Shown here in pieces: positions 32,502 to 41,450 of a DNA stretch of 43,874 nucleotides (position 1 is its first letter; each line of letters opens with the position of its first letter). Location of the stretch: the NCBI GenBank assembly GCA_903884435.1, contig CAISEY010000203.1:1-43874 (forward strand). Reading direction: 5' to 3'. The notes beneath the pieces are model-generated. The model worked only from the letters and a program-made list of their open reading frames with translations. It ran no database searches and was not told the DNA's origin. This stretch comes from an uncultured Hyphomicrobiales bacterium. GTDB taxonomy: Bacteria; Pseudomonadota; Alphaproteobacteria; Rhizobiales; Beijerinckiaceae. Made by a program: the position numbers and the translations under genes.

Positions 32502-32564
32502 CTATCCCCAGAGCTGGTTGGGATCGAATTTCAGTTTCGCTGCCTTATAAATCCGGGGGATTTC
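32502..32564 (-). pseudogene. Possible tail fragment of a lost gene
   Basis: In the 168-base gap left of serB, the minus strand reads EIPRIYKAAKLKFDPNQLWG then TAG. This resembles the C-terminal end seen in some FAD-linked oxidases, but no body of such a gene is present. A second short frame (32646-32545, GTG start, 33 residues) follows the serB stop and overlaps it. A hairpin TGCCAG-TTTTT-CTGGCA lies at 32600-32616. The gap may be decayed DNA left when the toxin-antitoxin pair arrived. This is a weak call. Confidence 0.2.
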
Positions 32565-32646
32565 GATTTGTCCATTGCACGGTGAGCAGACGCGCCTTCT
32601 GCCAGTTTTTCTGGCAAATGCTTGCCTCGCGCCCGCACTCCTCCAC

Positions 32647-33549
32647 TCACGCCCCCACGAATTCCCGCCTCTCGTACCCCTGCGCGAACAGCAGCGCCGT
32701 GAGATCGCCGTGATCTACCCGCGCGTGGGCCGCGGCGGCGACCGCGGGCTTGGCGTGGAAGGCGATTCCGAGCCCTGCCTCGCCGATCATGCCGAGGTCG
32801 TTGGCGCCGTCGCCGACGGCCATGGTTTCGTCCTTCACGAGGCCGAGCCTCGCGCGCAATTCGACGAGCGTCTCGAATTTCGCCTCGCGGCCGAGGATGG
32901 GTTCGGCCACCTTGCCGGTGAACTTGCCATTCTCGGCGAGCAGGACGTTGGCGCGGTTTTCGTCGAAGCCGATTTTCACGGCGAGCACGCGGGTGAACAC
33001 CGTGAAGCCGCCGGAGACGAGCGCCGTCCAGGCGCCATGGGCGCGCATGGTGCGCACGAGTTCCGGACCGCCGGGCGTCAGACTGATCCGGTCGGCGATC
33101 ACCGTGTCGACAATCGACGCGTCGAGCCCCCGCAGCAGCGCGACGCGCGCCTGGAGCGATTCCTCGAAGACGAGTTCGCCACGCATCGTGCGTTCGGTGA
33201 TGGCGGCGACCTGCGCCTTCTTGCCCACGTAATCGGCGAGTTCGTCGATACACTCCTGCCCGATCATGGTGGAATCCATGTCGGCGAGAAACAGCTTCTT
33301 GCGGCGGTGCGCCGTCTTCTGGACGAACACGTCCACCGGCGCGTCGCCGAGCTCGAGGCGGATGGCGTCCTGCACGCGACGGTTGTCGATTCCCGCCGGG
33401 GGTGCGAAAGGAATGTCGGCGGCGCGGCGCGGGTCGAGCCAGGCGGGTTCGCCGGCGCCCGGCAGATGCGCCGAGAGTTCGAGCAGCAGCGCCTCGTCGA
33501 GAGCGGGCGGTTTTCCGGGAGCGGAGACAAGCGTCAAAACATGGGTCAT
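32647..33549 (-). CDS. serB: Phosphoserine phosphatase
   Basis: This 300-residue HAD phosphatase has an N-terminal ACT-like extension. The catalytic motif is D90-M-D92-S-T ([23 protein letters not shown]). Ser motif VSGGFTVF, Lys in the [16 protein letters not shown] region, and the closing [23 protein letters not shown] follow. It makes L-serine from phosphoserine. It is divergent from miaA with only 20 bases between start codons, so one or both promoters must lie inside the neighbouring gene. Confidence 0.95.
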   Translation of the reverse strand: MTHVLTLVSAPGKPPALDEALLLELSAHLPGAGEPAWLDPRRAADIPFAPPAGIDNRRVQDAIRLELGDAPVDVFVQKTAHRRKKLFLADMDSTMIGQECIDELADYVGKKAQVAAITERTMRGELVFEESLQARVALLRGLDASIVDTVIADRISLTPGGPELVRTMRAHGAWTALVSGGFTVFTRVLAVKIGFDENRANVLLAENGKFTGKVAEPILGREAKFETLVELRARLGLVKDETMAVGDGANDLGMIGEAGLGIAFHAKPAVAAAAHARVDHGDLTALLFAQGYERREFVGA

Positions 33550-33569
33550 CGGGGATCGGACAGGCTTTC

Positions 33570-34511
33570 ATGGAAGGGGCGCGGGTGAGCGCGCCGGACG
33601 CCATTCTCATCGCAGGACCGACCGCGAGCGGCAAGTCCGCGCTGGCGATTTCGCTGGCGCGCCGGTTCGGCGGCGCCGTCGTCAACGCGGATTCCATGCA
33701 GGTTTACAGCGATTTGCGCGTGCTCAGCGCGCGCCCGACGCCGGAGGAGGAGGCGCTCGCGCCACATCTGCTGTTCGGCCATGTCGATGGCTCGGTGAAT
33801 TATTCCGTGGGGCTGTGGCTCGCCGACGCGGCCGCGGCCCTCGCGCGTCTGCGCGAGGAGGGGCGGACGCCTGTCTTCGCCGGCGGCACCGGCATGTATT
33901 TCAAGGCGATGTTGCGCGGCCTTTCGGACATTCCCCCCGTGCCCGACGACGTTCGCGCCCGCGTGCGAGGCCTCGCGGAGGGGCGCGCGGCGCCGGCCCT
34001 GCACGCCATTCTCGCGGCGCGCGATCCCGTCATGGCGGCGCGGCTGCGGCCCAGCGATCCGCAGCGCGTCCTGCGCGCGCTGGAAGTGTTCGAGGCGACC
34101 GGGCGCAGCCTCGCCGCGTTTCAGGGCGCGCGGTCGGCGCCGCTGCTCGATCCCGCGCGCTGCGTCGGCGTGTTTCTCGATGTCGAACGCGGCGCCCTGA
34201 CCGCGCGAGTCGACGCGCGGTTCGACGCGATGATGGCGGCGGGCGCGCTGGATGAAGCGCGCGCTCTCGCCGACCGCGGGCTCGATCCCGCCTTGCCCGT
34301 CATGCGCGCCCATGGCGTTCCGGGCCTGCTGGCGTTTTTGCGCGGCGAGACGACCCTCGCGGACGCGATCGAGCGCGGCAAGCGGGACACGCGCCATTAC
34401 GCGCGCCGCCAATACACGTTCGCGCGTCGCCAATTGCCGGAATTCGCGTGGATGGCGCCGGACGAGGCGCCGGCGCGGCTGGCGTCGCTCCTCGAGGCGT
34501 GGCGCGCCTGA
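33570..34511 (+). CDS. miaA: tRNA dimethylallyltransferase
   Basis: This is a 313-residue protein. The P-loop is GPTASGKS (residues 16-23), followed by [66 protein letters not shown] and the late [21 protein letters not shown]. It adds a dimethylallyl group to A37 of UNN-reading tRNAs. The start is uncertain: ATG 33570 is used, but GTG 33585 has a better site (GGAAGGGG). It is divergent from serB, an arrangement common in related genomes. Confidence 0.93.
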   Translation: MEGARVSAPDAILIAGPTASGKSALAISLARRFGGAVVNADSMQVYSDLRVLSARPTPEEEALAPHLLFGHVDGSVNYSVGLWLADAAAALARLREEGRTPVFAGGTGMYFKAMLRGLSDIPPVPDDVRARVRGLAEGRAAPALHAILAARDPVMAARLRPSDPQRVLRALEVFEATGRSLAAFQGARSAPLLDPARCVGVFLDVERGALTARVDARFDAMMAAGALDEARALADRGLDPALPVMRAHGVPGLLAFLRGETTLADAIERGKRDTRHYARRQYTFARRQLPEFAWMAPDEAPARLASLLEAWRA

Positions 34512-34587
34512 CTCCGGTGTGCGCCCGCGCACGTCCCCGCCGCGCGCTTCCGGGCGATAAAGGCCCTCCCCAACCCCGGAGGCTTGC

Positions 34588-35238
34588 ATGACAATGTTCG
34601 TCCCGTTCCCGGCCACGCGGCGCGTCTTCCTCGGCGGCCTTGGCGCCGCGGCGTTTTCCGGCCTCGCGCGGCCGGCTTTCGCGCTGCCGCTGTCGCCCGC
34701 GGGCAAGAAGCTCGCCGCGGCGCTCGATGCGCTCGAGGTCGAGAAGCACTGGATCGCGGGCGCGCACGTCGATTGGGAAACCGGCGATCCCGACGGGCGC
34801 CCGCTCGCCGGCGAGGGCAAGCACACCCATTGCAGCGCCTTCGTCGCCGCGGCGGCGAAAAGGCTCGGCGTTTACATCCTGCGCCCCCCGGAGCACGGGC
34901 AAACGCTGCTCGCCAACGCGCAATTCGACTGGCTGCTGGGCGAGGGGCCGGCCGCCGGCTGGCGCGGCATTGGCGATCCGTTGTCGGCGCAGGACTTCGC
35001 CAACCGCGGGCAACTCGTCGTGGCGTCCTATCAGAACCATTACGAGAACTTGCCGGGACACATCGCCATCGTGCGCCCCGACGCCAAGCCCGATCCGCTC
35101 GTCGTCGAGGAGGGGCCGCAAGTCATTCAGGCCGGCGCGCGCAATTCATCGAGCATCAGCATGCGCGAGGGGTTCGCGGGCCATCCGGCCGCGTGGAGCC
35201 GCCAGGAGGCGCGGTTTTTCACCCACCCGCTGAAGTAG
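34588..35238 (+). CDS. Tat-exported Cys/His hydrolase-like protein (NlpC/P60-like)
   Basis: This is a 216-residue protein. A Tat signal (TRRVFLGGLGAAAFSGLARPAFA) directs it to the periplasm. The core has Cys82 in THCSAFVAAAAKRLGV and His158 in LPGHIAIVRP, with a preceding GQLVVASYQN strand. This is the spacing and setting of an NlpC/P60- or CHAP-like papain-fold amidase acting on peptidoglycan. No cell-wall-binding domain is seen. GGAGG precedes the ATG. I do not recognise a named family, so the assignment is by catalytic-motif logic only. Confidence 0.55.
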   Translation: MTMFVPFPATRRVFLGGLGAAAFSGLARPAFALPLSPAGKKLAAALDALEVEKHWIAGAHVDWETGDPDGRPLAGEGKHTHCSAFVAAAAKRLGVYILRPPEHGQTLLANAQFDWLLGEGPAAGWRGIGDPLSAQDFANRGQLVVASYQNHYENLPGHIAIVRPDAKPDPLVVEEGPQVIQAGARNSSSISMREGFAGHPAAWSRQEARFFTHPLK

Positions 35239-35244
35239 GCGCGT

Positions 35245-35949
35245 TCAGACGCCCAGCGCGTCCGCGAGCGCCATCAGATCCTTCGCGACAATGTCGACGG
35301 GCGCGTCCGGCGTCGCCTCGCCCTTTCCGGGGCCGTGTTCGTTCGGGCGCGGAATGAAGACCGTGAGCAGACCGCAGGCCTTCGCGGCCTTCAGGTCGCC
35401 TGCGTGGGCCGCCACCATCGCGCAGTCGCCCGGCGCGAAACCGAAGGCCTCGCAGGCCGAGAGATAGACGCGTGGCTTCGGCTTGTAGTCGCCGGCGACC
35501 TCGGCGCCGAGAATGGCGTCCCAGATGAAGGAGTTGCGCCGCGCGAGATCGGCCATCAGCGAAATATTTCCGTTGGAAACGGGCGCGAGGCGAAACTTTT
35601 GCCGCAGACGCAGCAGGCCGGGCGCGGAATCCGCCCAGCCGTCGAGCCTGTGCCAGGCGAGATTGAGTTCGGCGCGCGTCGCCTCGTCGAGGCCCGCGAG
35701 ACCGAAGCGCGGCAGGATGCGTTCGAGATTGCGCCGGTGAACCACGTCGAGGCGCGCGAAGGGCGCCCGGCCCGAGCGAATTGCCTCCATGCCCGGCTGG
35801 TATTCGTCGCGCCAGGCGTCGGCGAAAGCGAGCCAGTCGAGCGCGTGGCCGCGCGGGGCGAGCAGGCTTTCGGCTTCGCGCGCGATGCTCGCGCGCCAAT
35901 CGACGACCGTGCCGAAAATATCGAAAAAGAGGGCTTTTGGATGGTGCAT
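35245..35949 (-). CDS. Haloacid dehalogenase type II-like HAD hydrolase
   Basis: This is a 234-residue protein. The nucleophile motif FFDIFGTVVDW (Asp10) is as in L-2-haloacid dehalogenases, with PVSNGNISLMADLARR for motif II, DYKPKPRVYLSA (Lys) and AAHAGDLKAAKACGL (Asp). These enzymes hydrolyse 2-haloalkanoic acids, but many relatives are phosphatases, so the substrate is open. It is convergent with the preceding gene with six bases between stops. Confidence 0.83.
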   Translation of the reverse strand: MHHPKALFFDIFGTVVDWRASIAREAESLLAPRGHALDWLAFADAWRDEYQPGMEAIRSGRAPFARLDVVHRRNLERILPRFGLAGLDEATRAELNLAWHRLDGWADSAPGLLRLRQKFRLAPVSNGNISLMADLARRNSFIWDAILGAEVAGDYKPKPRVYLSACEAFGFAPGDCAMVAAHAGDLKAAKACGLLTVFIPRPNEHGPGKGEATPDAPVDIVAKDLMALADALGV

Positions 35950-36022
35950 GTCGCGTCTCGCCTTGCGTCGGACGCGAATTTACAGGTTGCGCGCGGCGGC
36001 GCAAACGCCGCGCGCCCGAGGG

Positions 36023-36796
36023 TCAGGCGCGCGGGCCGACGAGCGCGAACAGGACGCCCTGGGGATCGAGCCCCTGGGCGACAAAGCCGTCGCCGGGCAC
36101 CTGCATGGGGCCGTTGACGATCTGGCCGCCATTCGCCTTCACGCGTTCGATGGCGGCGTCGATGTTCTCGATGTTGAAATAAAAGTCCCAGAGGGCGACG
36201 GGAACTGACTCCGGCTTGTTCATCATGCCGCCGATGTCTTTTCCGTCGTGCGCGAAGAGCTGGTAGACGCCCCCCGGCCCCATGTCGATGGCCGCGCCCC
36301 TGGTCCAGCCGAACATGTCGCTGTAAAAGGCAAAGGCTTTTTCCCGATCGAGCGCGTAAAGTTCGTTCCAGCCGATTGTTCCCGGCGTCCCCACGGGCGC
36401 GGGCGCGCCTTGCGGCGGGGAGGCGAATTTGAAGAGGTTCAGCACGGCGCCCTGCGGATCGGCGACGACGGAAAAACGTCCGACGCCGGGAATGTCGTGC
36501 GGCGGGCGACAAACCCTGCCGCCGAGTCTCGCCACCTTGTCCGTCGCCGCGTCCACGTCATCGACGCTGACGTATCCGCTCCACATGGGCGGCGCGCCCA
36601 TGGCCTTCGCCTCGTCGGGAATCGCCATGAGGCCGGCGACCATGCGCTCGCCCGCCCTGAACTCGCGATAATCCATGCCGGGCGTCTGGCCCTTTTGCGC
36701 GGTCCAGCCGACGACGGCGGCGTAGAATTTCTGCGCGGCGTCGATGTCGGTCGTCATCAGTTCATGCCAGACGAAAGCGCCATGGGATCGGCTCAT
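36023..36796 (-). CDS. Two-domain VOC-family protein
   Basis: This 257-residue protein has two glyoxalase-like repeats. The first starts GAFVWHELMTTDIDAAQKFYAAVVGWTAQ and ends FSVVADPQGAVLNLFK. The second starts IGWNELYALDREKAFAFYSDMFGWTRG and ends VAQGLDPQGVLFALVG. This layout is common in bacterial VOC proteins of unknown reaction, and in relatives of hydroxylases that act on small aldehydes or antibiotics. The ATG at 36796 has AGGAG six bases upstream. It is divergent from LLM 2 with a 148-base gap. Confidence 0.8.
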   Translation of the reverse strand: MSRSHGAFVWHELMTTDIDAAQKFYAAVVGWTAQKGQTPGMDYREFRAGERMVAGLMAIPDEAKAMGAPPMWSGYVSVDDVDAATDKVARLGGRVCRPPHDIPGVGRFSVVADPQGAVLNLFKFASPPQGAPAPVGTPGTIGWNELYALDREKAFAFYSDMFGWTRGAAIDMGPGGVYQLFAHDGKDIGGMMNKPESVPVALWDFYFNIENIDAAIERVKANGGQIVNGPMQVPGDGFVAQGLDPQGVLFALVGPRA

Positions 36797-36944
36797 GCGT
36801 GTCTCCTGTTCCACGCGCGCCCGACGCGCGACGCGAGAGTATCGAACATCAATTACGGAACCATGGCAATATGTCGCGCCGGTTGACAGGCGGCGGCGCG
36901 CGACAAAGGATGCGCCAACGATCTCAAGGGAGCCGCCCGTCATC

Positions 36945-37964
36945 ATGGAAGTCGGTATTTTCGATCACGTCGATCGCAGCGGCGCGCCGCTCGGCAAGTT
37001 CTATGACGACCGTTTCGCCTTCGTGGAGGCCTGCGACGCGGCGGGTTTTTACAGTTATCACATCGCCGAACATCACTTCACGCCGCTGGGCATGGCGGCC
37101 TCGCCGGGCGTGTTTCTCTCCGCCGTGGCGCAGCGCACGAAAAGGCTTCGCTTCGGGCCAATGGTTTATTGCCTGCCGCTGTATCATCCGCTGCGGCTCG
37201 CCGAGGAAATCTGCATGCTCGACCAGATGAGCGGCGGGCGGCTCGACCTCGGCGTCGGGCGCGGCATCTCGCCGCTGGAAAGCCGAAGCTACGGCGAGAA
37301 TCCGGACCTCGCGGTGTCTCGCAAGGTTTACGAGGAGACGCTCGACATCCTGCTCAAGGCGATGGCCGGCGGCAAGTTTTCGCACGAGGGCGAGTATCGC
37401 AGCGCCCGCGAGGTGGAAATGGTGCTGTCGCCGGCGCAGACGCCGCATCCGCCTCTGTGGATGGGCGTGCAATCCGTCGAGAACGCCGAATTCGCCGCGC
37501 GGCGCGGCATGAACATTCTCAGCCTGCTGTCGTCGCCGGTCTACCGCGAACGCGTGGACAAGTTTCGCGCGGTCTGGAAGGAAACGCAGGGCGCGGAGGC
37601 GCCGAAGCCGAAGGTGGGCGTCGGCCTCTTCATCGTCGTCGCCGACACGGACGCGGCCGCGAAGGAGATCGCGACGCGCGCCTACAAGGCCTGGCACGCG
37701 AGCTTCCATTATCTTTATCATCTGCACGGGCGGGCTCCCGTCTGGGGCGAGCGCCCGGCGGAGTTCCAGCTCGTCGAAAACGAGGCGCGCGGCGTCGCCG
37801 GTTCGCCCGACACGGTGCGGCGCTTCATCGAGAAGCGCGTGCCGGAAGCGGACATCGACTACGTCACGGGGCAATTCATGTTTGGTGACATGACGCGCGC
37901 CGAAACATTGCGCTCCGTGGAATTGTTCGGGCGCGACGTGCTGCCCGCGTTGCGCGCCATCTGA
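36945..37964 (+). CDS. LLM-class flavin-dependent monooxygenase 2
   Basis: This 339-residue protein has MEVGIFDHVDR, HIAEHHFTPLGMAASPGVFLSAVAQRTKRLRFGPMVYCLPLYHPLRLAEEICMLDQMSGGRLDLGVGRGISPLE and GVAGSPDTVRRFIEK, matching LLM 1 at 12884-11835 along its length. The two are paralogues, with LLM 2 ten residues shorter. It uses reduced flavin and O2 by family knowledge. CAAGGGAG is upstream of the ATG. A class II aldolase gene follows after 34 bases, so the two are likely one operon. Confidence 0.87.
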   Translation: MEVGIFDHVDRSGAPLGKFYDDRFAFVEACDAAGFYSYHIAEHHFTPLGMAASPGVFLSAVAQRTKRLRFGPMVYCLPLYHPLRLAEEICMLDQMSGGRLDLGVGRGISPLESRSYGENPDLAVSRKVYEETLDILLKAMAGGKFSHEGEYRSAREVEMVLSPAQTPHPPLWMGVQSVENAEFAARRGMNILSLLSSPVYRERVDKFRAVWKETQGAEAPKPKVGVGLFIVVADTDAAAKEIATRAYKAWHASFHYLYHLHGRAPVWGERPAEFQLVENEARGVAGSPDTVRRFIEKRVPEADIDYVTGQFMFGDMTRAETLRSVELFGRDVLPALRAI

Positions 37965-37998
37965 AAACATCCGCCGGAGGGCGGCGAGAGGACATCGA

Positions 37999-38733
37999 AT
38001 GACCGAAGCAAACATCGAGGACTCGCTCGCGGAAATGGCCCGGGGCTGCCGCGTGCTCGCCATGTACGGGCACGAGGACAAGACGCTGGGGCATCTCTCG
38101 CTGCGCGATCCGGAGGGGCGCGGCCTGTGGTTGAAACGCGCCCATGTCGGGCTCGCGGAGATCAACGGTCCCGAGGATTTCGTGCTCGTCGATTTCGACG
38201 GCAAGAGGCTCGCGGGCACGGGCGCGCTGCACAAGGAATGGCCGATCCACACGGAGATTCTCAAGGCGCGTCCCGACGCCAGCGTGGTGGGCCACACGCA
38301 TCCGTTTCACGCGTGCCTCTTCGCGGGGACGAAGGAGCAATTGCGCGGCATCGCCCACGAGGCGTGCTATTTCGGCGGCAACGTGCCGCGCTACGACGGC
38401 ACGGCCTATCTCATCGACACGGTGGAGCTCGGACGCGATCTCGCGAAAGCCCTCGGCGACCGTCCCGCAGTGTTCATGAACAATCACGGCGTGACCTTCT
38501 GCGGCAAGTCGATGATGGAGGCGGGCGTTCTCGCGATCACGCTGGAGAAGGCCTGCAAGCAGCAACTTCAACTCGCCGCGTCCGGCTACGAGTTTCTCGT
38601 GCCGCCCGACGAGGAAGTCGCCTTCAAGGAAAGCAAGTTCCGCCACCCGGGCGTGATGACGGGCTTCTGGACCTACTACAAGCGCCAGCTCGAGCGGCAC
38701 GAGAAGATCCATGGCGGGCTGGTGGTGATCTGA
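37999..38733 (+). CDS. Class II aldolase/adducin-family protein
   Basis: This is a 244-residue protein. Metal-binding His residues are seen in GHTHPFH (His99, His101) and NNHGV (His163), with Glu80 in HKEWPIHTEIL as a candidate catalytic acid. Relatives include fuculose- and ribulose-phosphate aldolases/epimerases and decarboxylases of hydroxy acids. It lies just downstream of LLM 2 and probably acts on the product of that pathway; the substrate is unknown. Its start has GGCGAGAGG upstream. Confidence 0.83.
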   Translation: MTEANIEDSLAEMARGCRVLAMYGHEDKTLGHLSLRDPEGRGLWLKRAHVGLAEINGPEDFVLVDFDGKRLAGTGALHKEWPIHTEILKARPDASVVGHTHPFHACLFAGTKEQLRGIAHEACYFGGNVPRYDGTAYLIDTVELGRDLAKALGDRPAVFMNNHGVTFCGKSMMEAGVLAITLEKACKQQLQLAASGYEFLVPPDEEVAFKESKFRHPGVMTGFWTYYKRQLERHEKIHGGLVVI

Positions 38734-38781
38734 CCGGAGAGAGCGGGGCGGCGACGTTCGCGCGCGCGGCCCGCTGTCCGG

Positions 38782-39318
38782 CTATCGGGCCGCGCGGGCC
38801 GTCGCGAGCGGTCCCTTGCCGGCGACCGGCGCGGGCGCGGCCTCCGCCGCCAGCACGATTTGCGCGCAGGCCATCGCGTCCGACAGGGCTTCGTGATGAT
38901 TGAGCTGGATGCCGAGGGCCTCGCAGACATTGGAGAGTTTCGTCGGATAGAGGTTCCAGGCGCGTCGCGCCATCTGGACCGTGCATCTGAAGGGCAGGGC
39001 GGGCAGGGCGAGCCCGTGGCTGGCGCAGCAGGCCGCGAGCACGCTCTTGTCGAAGGACGCATTGTGCGCGGCGAGGAATTGCGCGCCCGCCAGCATGGGC
39101 GCGAGTTCCGGCCAGACGTCGCCGAATCCGGGCGCCTTCGCCACGTCCTTCCAGGCGAGGCCGTGGATGAAGGTGTAAAGAAACTCCCGCGTCGGCGGCC
39201 GGATCAGGCGCACGGCGGTCTCGACGATTTCGCAATTGGCGACTTTCACGAGGCCGACCGAACAGGCGCTGTCGCGCGAATTGTTGGCGGTCTCGAAATC
39301 GATGGCGACGAAATTCAT
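38782..39318 (-). CDS. DnaQ-like 3'-5' exonuclease
   Basis: This is a 178-residue single-domain DEDDh exonuclease. Motif I is VAIDFETAN (Asp7, Glu9), motif II HNASFDKSVL and motif III HHEALSDAMACAQIVL. It resembles the DNA polymerase III epsilon-like exonucleases encoded as stand-alone proteins. It would remove nucleotides in DNA repair or RNA turnover. It is divergent from the ilvB leader. Confidence 0.87.
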   Translation of the reverse strand: MNFVAIDFETANNSRDSACSVGLVKVANCEIVETAVRLIRPPTREFLYTFIHGLAWKDVAKAPGFGDVWPELAPMLAGAQFLAAHNASFDKSVLAACCASHGLALPALPFRCTVQMARRAWNLYPTKLSNVCEALGIQLNHHEALSDAMACAQIVLAAEAAPAPVAGKGPLATARAAR

Positions 39319-39406
39319 GGCGGCTCCCGGGGCGCGCGCGGATTCGCGCCGGAAGCGATGTTCCGCCCGCCGGGCCGGCGCGTCAAACCGGCGCGTGAAA
39401 TCCTTC

Positions 39407-39435
39407 TTGACGCTCGCCCGCGCCTCCCCTACAAA
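39407..39435 (+). promoter_or_regulatory. Candidate promoter of the ilvB attenuator
   Basis: TTGACG (39407-39412), a 17-base spacer and TACAAA (39430-39435) lie 25 bases before the leader peptide. Position and spacing are good; the -10 is four of six to consensus. Confidence 0.6.
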
Positions 39436-39459
39436 TCCTTCACAACCGGAGAGAGGCGC

Positions 39460-39510
39460 ATGCGCGCGAAGCTCGTAGTATTTTTGGCGCTGGAGGCGGG
39501 GCGGAGATAA
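39460..39510 (+). CDS. Leader peptide of the ilvB attenuator
   Basis: The 16-residue frame [16 protein letters not shown] has GGAGAGAGG just upstream. It holds three Leu and two Val codons in seven residues (L5, V6, V7, L9, L11), fitting ribosome stalling when branched-chain aminoacyl-tRNA runs short. CGGAGA/TCTCCG forms a hairpin over its stop codon. A terminator follows 31 bases later, before ilvB. This is a classical transcription-attenuation layout; function is inferred. Confidence 0.65.
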   Translation: MRAKLVVFLALEAGRR

Positions 39511-39540
39511 TCTCCGGTTTCCCATCGCTGGCGCGTACCG

Positions 39541-39563
39541 AGGGCCCCGTGTGGCCCTTTTTT
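39541..39563 (+). terminator. Attenuator terminator before ilvB
   Basis: GGGCC (39542-39546) pairs with GGCCC (39553-39557) around CCGTGT and is followed by six T residues (39558-39563). GGGGC at 39498-39502 could pair with GCCCC at 39544-39548 as an antiterminator, since it would break the terminator stem. Confidence 0.75.
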
Positions 39564-39608
39564 ATTGCCCGAATTCCGGACGTGACACGAGTGGACAGGG
39601 AGCAGGAC

Positions 39609-41381
39609 ATGTCGAGACAGATGACCGGCGCGGAAATGGTGGTCGAGGCCCTGAAGGACCAGGGCGTGGACACGGTGTTCGGCTATCCCGGCGGGGCGGT
39701 GCTGCCGATCTACGACGCGATCTTCCAGCAAAATTTCGTCAAGCACGTGCTGGTTCGCCAGGAAGGCGGCGCGGCGCACGCGGCGGAGGGCTACGCCCGT
39801 TCGACCGGCAAGGTCGGCGTGCTGCTCGTGACCTCGGGCCCGGGCGCCACCAACGCCGTCACCGGCCTCACCGACGCGCTGATGGATTCCATTCCGCTGG
39901 TTTGCCTCACCGGACAGGTGCCGACGCATCTCATCGGCTCGGACGCGTTCCAGGAATGCGACACGGTCGGCATCACGCGTCATTGCACCAAGCACAATTA
40001 CCTCGTGCGCAACATCGAGGATCTGCCGCGCATCCTGCACGAGGCCTTCTATGTCGCGCGGTCCGGCCGTCCGGGCCCCGTCGTCGTCGACCTGCCGAAG
40101 GACGTGCAATTCGCCTCGGGCGCCTACGAGATGCCGAAAATGTCCGGCCACAAGACCTACCAGCCCCGGATGAAGGGCGATCTCGAACGCGTCCGGCTGG
40201 CGGTCGAGATGATGGCCGCCGCGAAGAAGCCGGTGTTCTACACGGGCGGCGGCGTCATCAATTCCGGCAAGCCCGCGTCGATGCTGCTGCGCGAACTCGT
40301 CGAGTTGACCGGCTTTCCCGTCACCTCGACGCTGATGGGACTCGGGGCCTATCCCGCCTCCGGCAAGAACTGGCTCGGGATGCTGGGGATGCATGGCACT
40401 TACGAGGCGAACCACACGATGCACGATTGTGATCTGATGATCTGCGTCGGCGCGCGGTTCGACGACCGCATCACCGGTCGCCTCGACGCCTTCGCGCCCC
40501 ATTCGAAGAAGATTCACATCGACATCGATCCCTCGTCCATCAACAAGAACGTGCGCGTCGACGTGCCGATCATCGGCGATTGCGGCCACGTGCTCGAGGA
40601 CATGGTGCGTCTGTGGCGCACCGGCGGCCTGCAAACCGACAAGGCGGCGCTCGCCGCGTGGTGGAAGCAGATCGACGTCTGGCGCTCGCGCAAGTCGCTG
40701 GCCTATCGCCCGTCGAAGGCGACGATCAAGCCGCAGCACGCGATCCAGCGCCTCTATGAACTGACGAAGGACCGCGACTGCTACATCACGACCGAGGTCG
40801 GCCAGCACCAGATGTGGGCGGCGCAGTACTACCACTTCGAGGAGCCGAACCGCTGGATGACCTCGGGCGGCCTCGGCACGATGGGCTACGGGCTGCCGGC
40901 GGCGGTCGGCGTGCAGATGGCGCATCCCAAGTCGCTCGTCGTCGACATCGCCGGCGACGCCTCGATCCTGATGAACATCCAGGAAATGTCGACGGCGCGG
41001 CAATATCGCGCGCCCGTCAAGATTTTCATCCTGAACAACCAGTACATGGGCATGGTGCGTCAGTGGCAGGAATTGCTGCACGGCGGACGCTACGCCGAGA
41101 GCTACACGGATTCCCTGCCGGATTTCGTCAAGCTCGCCGAGGCCTATGGCGCGCATGGCATTCGCTGCTCCGATCCGGCGGACCTCGACCGGGCGATCAT
41201 GGAAATGATCGAGACGCCGAACGCGGTGATCTTCGATTGCCTCGTCGAGAGCCAGGAAAACTGTTTCCCGATGATTCCCTCGGGCAAGGCGCACAACGAC
41301 ATGATCCTGGCCGAACTCGGCGACGACGCCGGCGTCGATCTGGGCGCCATCATCGACGAGAAGGGCAAGGCGCTGGTGTGA
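39609..41381 (+). CDS. ilvB: Acetolactate synthase, large (catalytic) subunit
   Basis: This is a 590-residue ThDP enzyme. [33 protein letters not shown] and the catalytic Glu52 in [19 protein letters not shown] start it. [13 protein letters not shown] follows, then FAD/middle-domain segments and the ThDP motif [15 protein letters not shown]...ILNNQYMG. It joins two pyruvates, or pyruvate and 2-oxobutyrate, for valine, leucine and isoleucine synthesis. The ATG at 39609 has GGGAG upstream. Regulation: the leader peptide and terminator in front. It needs IlvH, encoded after an inserted VapBC-type module. Confidence 0.97.
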   Translation: MSRQMTGAEMVVEALKDQGVDTVFGYPGGAVLPIYDAIFQQNFVKHVLVRQEGGAAHAAEGYARSTGKVGVLLVTSGPGATNAVTGLTDALMDSIPLVCLTGQVPTHLIGSDAFQECDTVGITRHCTKHNYLVRNIEDLPRILHEAFYVARSGRPGPVVVDLPKDVQFASGAYEMPKMSGHKTYQPRMKGDLERVRLAVEMMAAAKKPVFYTGGGVINSGKPASMLLRELVELTGFPVTSTLMGLGAYPASGKNWLGMLGMHGTYEANHTMHDCDLMICVGARFDDRITGRLDAFAPHSKKIHIDIDPSSINKNVRVDVPIIGDCGHVLEDMVRLWRTGGLQTDKAALAAWWKQIDVWRSRKSLAYRPSKATIKPQHAIQRLYELTKDRDCYITTEVGQHQMWAAQYYHFEEPNRWMTSGGLGTMGYGLPAAVGVQMAHPKSLVVDIAGDASILMNIQEMSTARQYRAPVKIFILNNQYMGMVRQWQELLHGGRYAESYTDSLPDFVKLAEAYGAHGIRCSDPADLDRAIMEMIETPNAVIFDCLVESQENCFPMIPSGKAHNDMILAELGDDAGVDLGAIIDEKGKALV

Positions 41382-41389
41382 GCGGGGCG

Positions 41390-41430
41390 TTGTGGCGACG
41401 CGTTTCCCGAGGTAAGATGCTCGTCTTACC
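41390..41430 (+). promoter_or_regulatory. vapBC promoter and inverted-repeat operator
   Basis: TTGTGG (41390-41395), 17 bases, then TAAGAT (41413-41418). The -10 sits in the left arm of GGTAAGA (41411-41417), which pairs with TCTTACC (41424-41430) around TGCTCG. A promoter covered by an inverted repeat is the usual autoregulation site of VapB-type antitoxins. It starts nine bases after the ilvB stop. Confidence 0.6.
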
Positions 41431-41450
41431 GGCGAGCGGGGGCATTGGAG

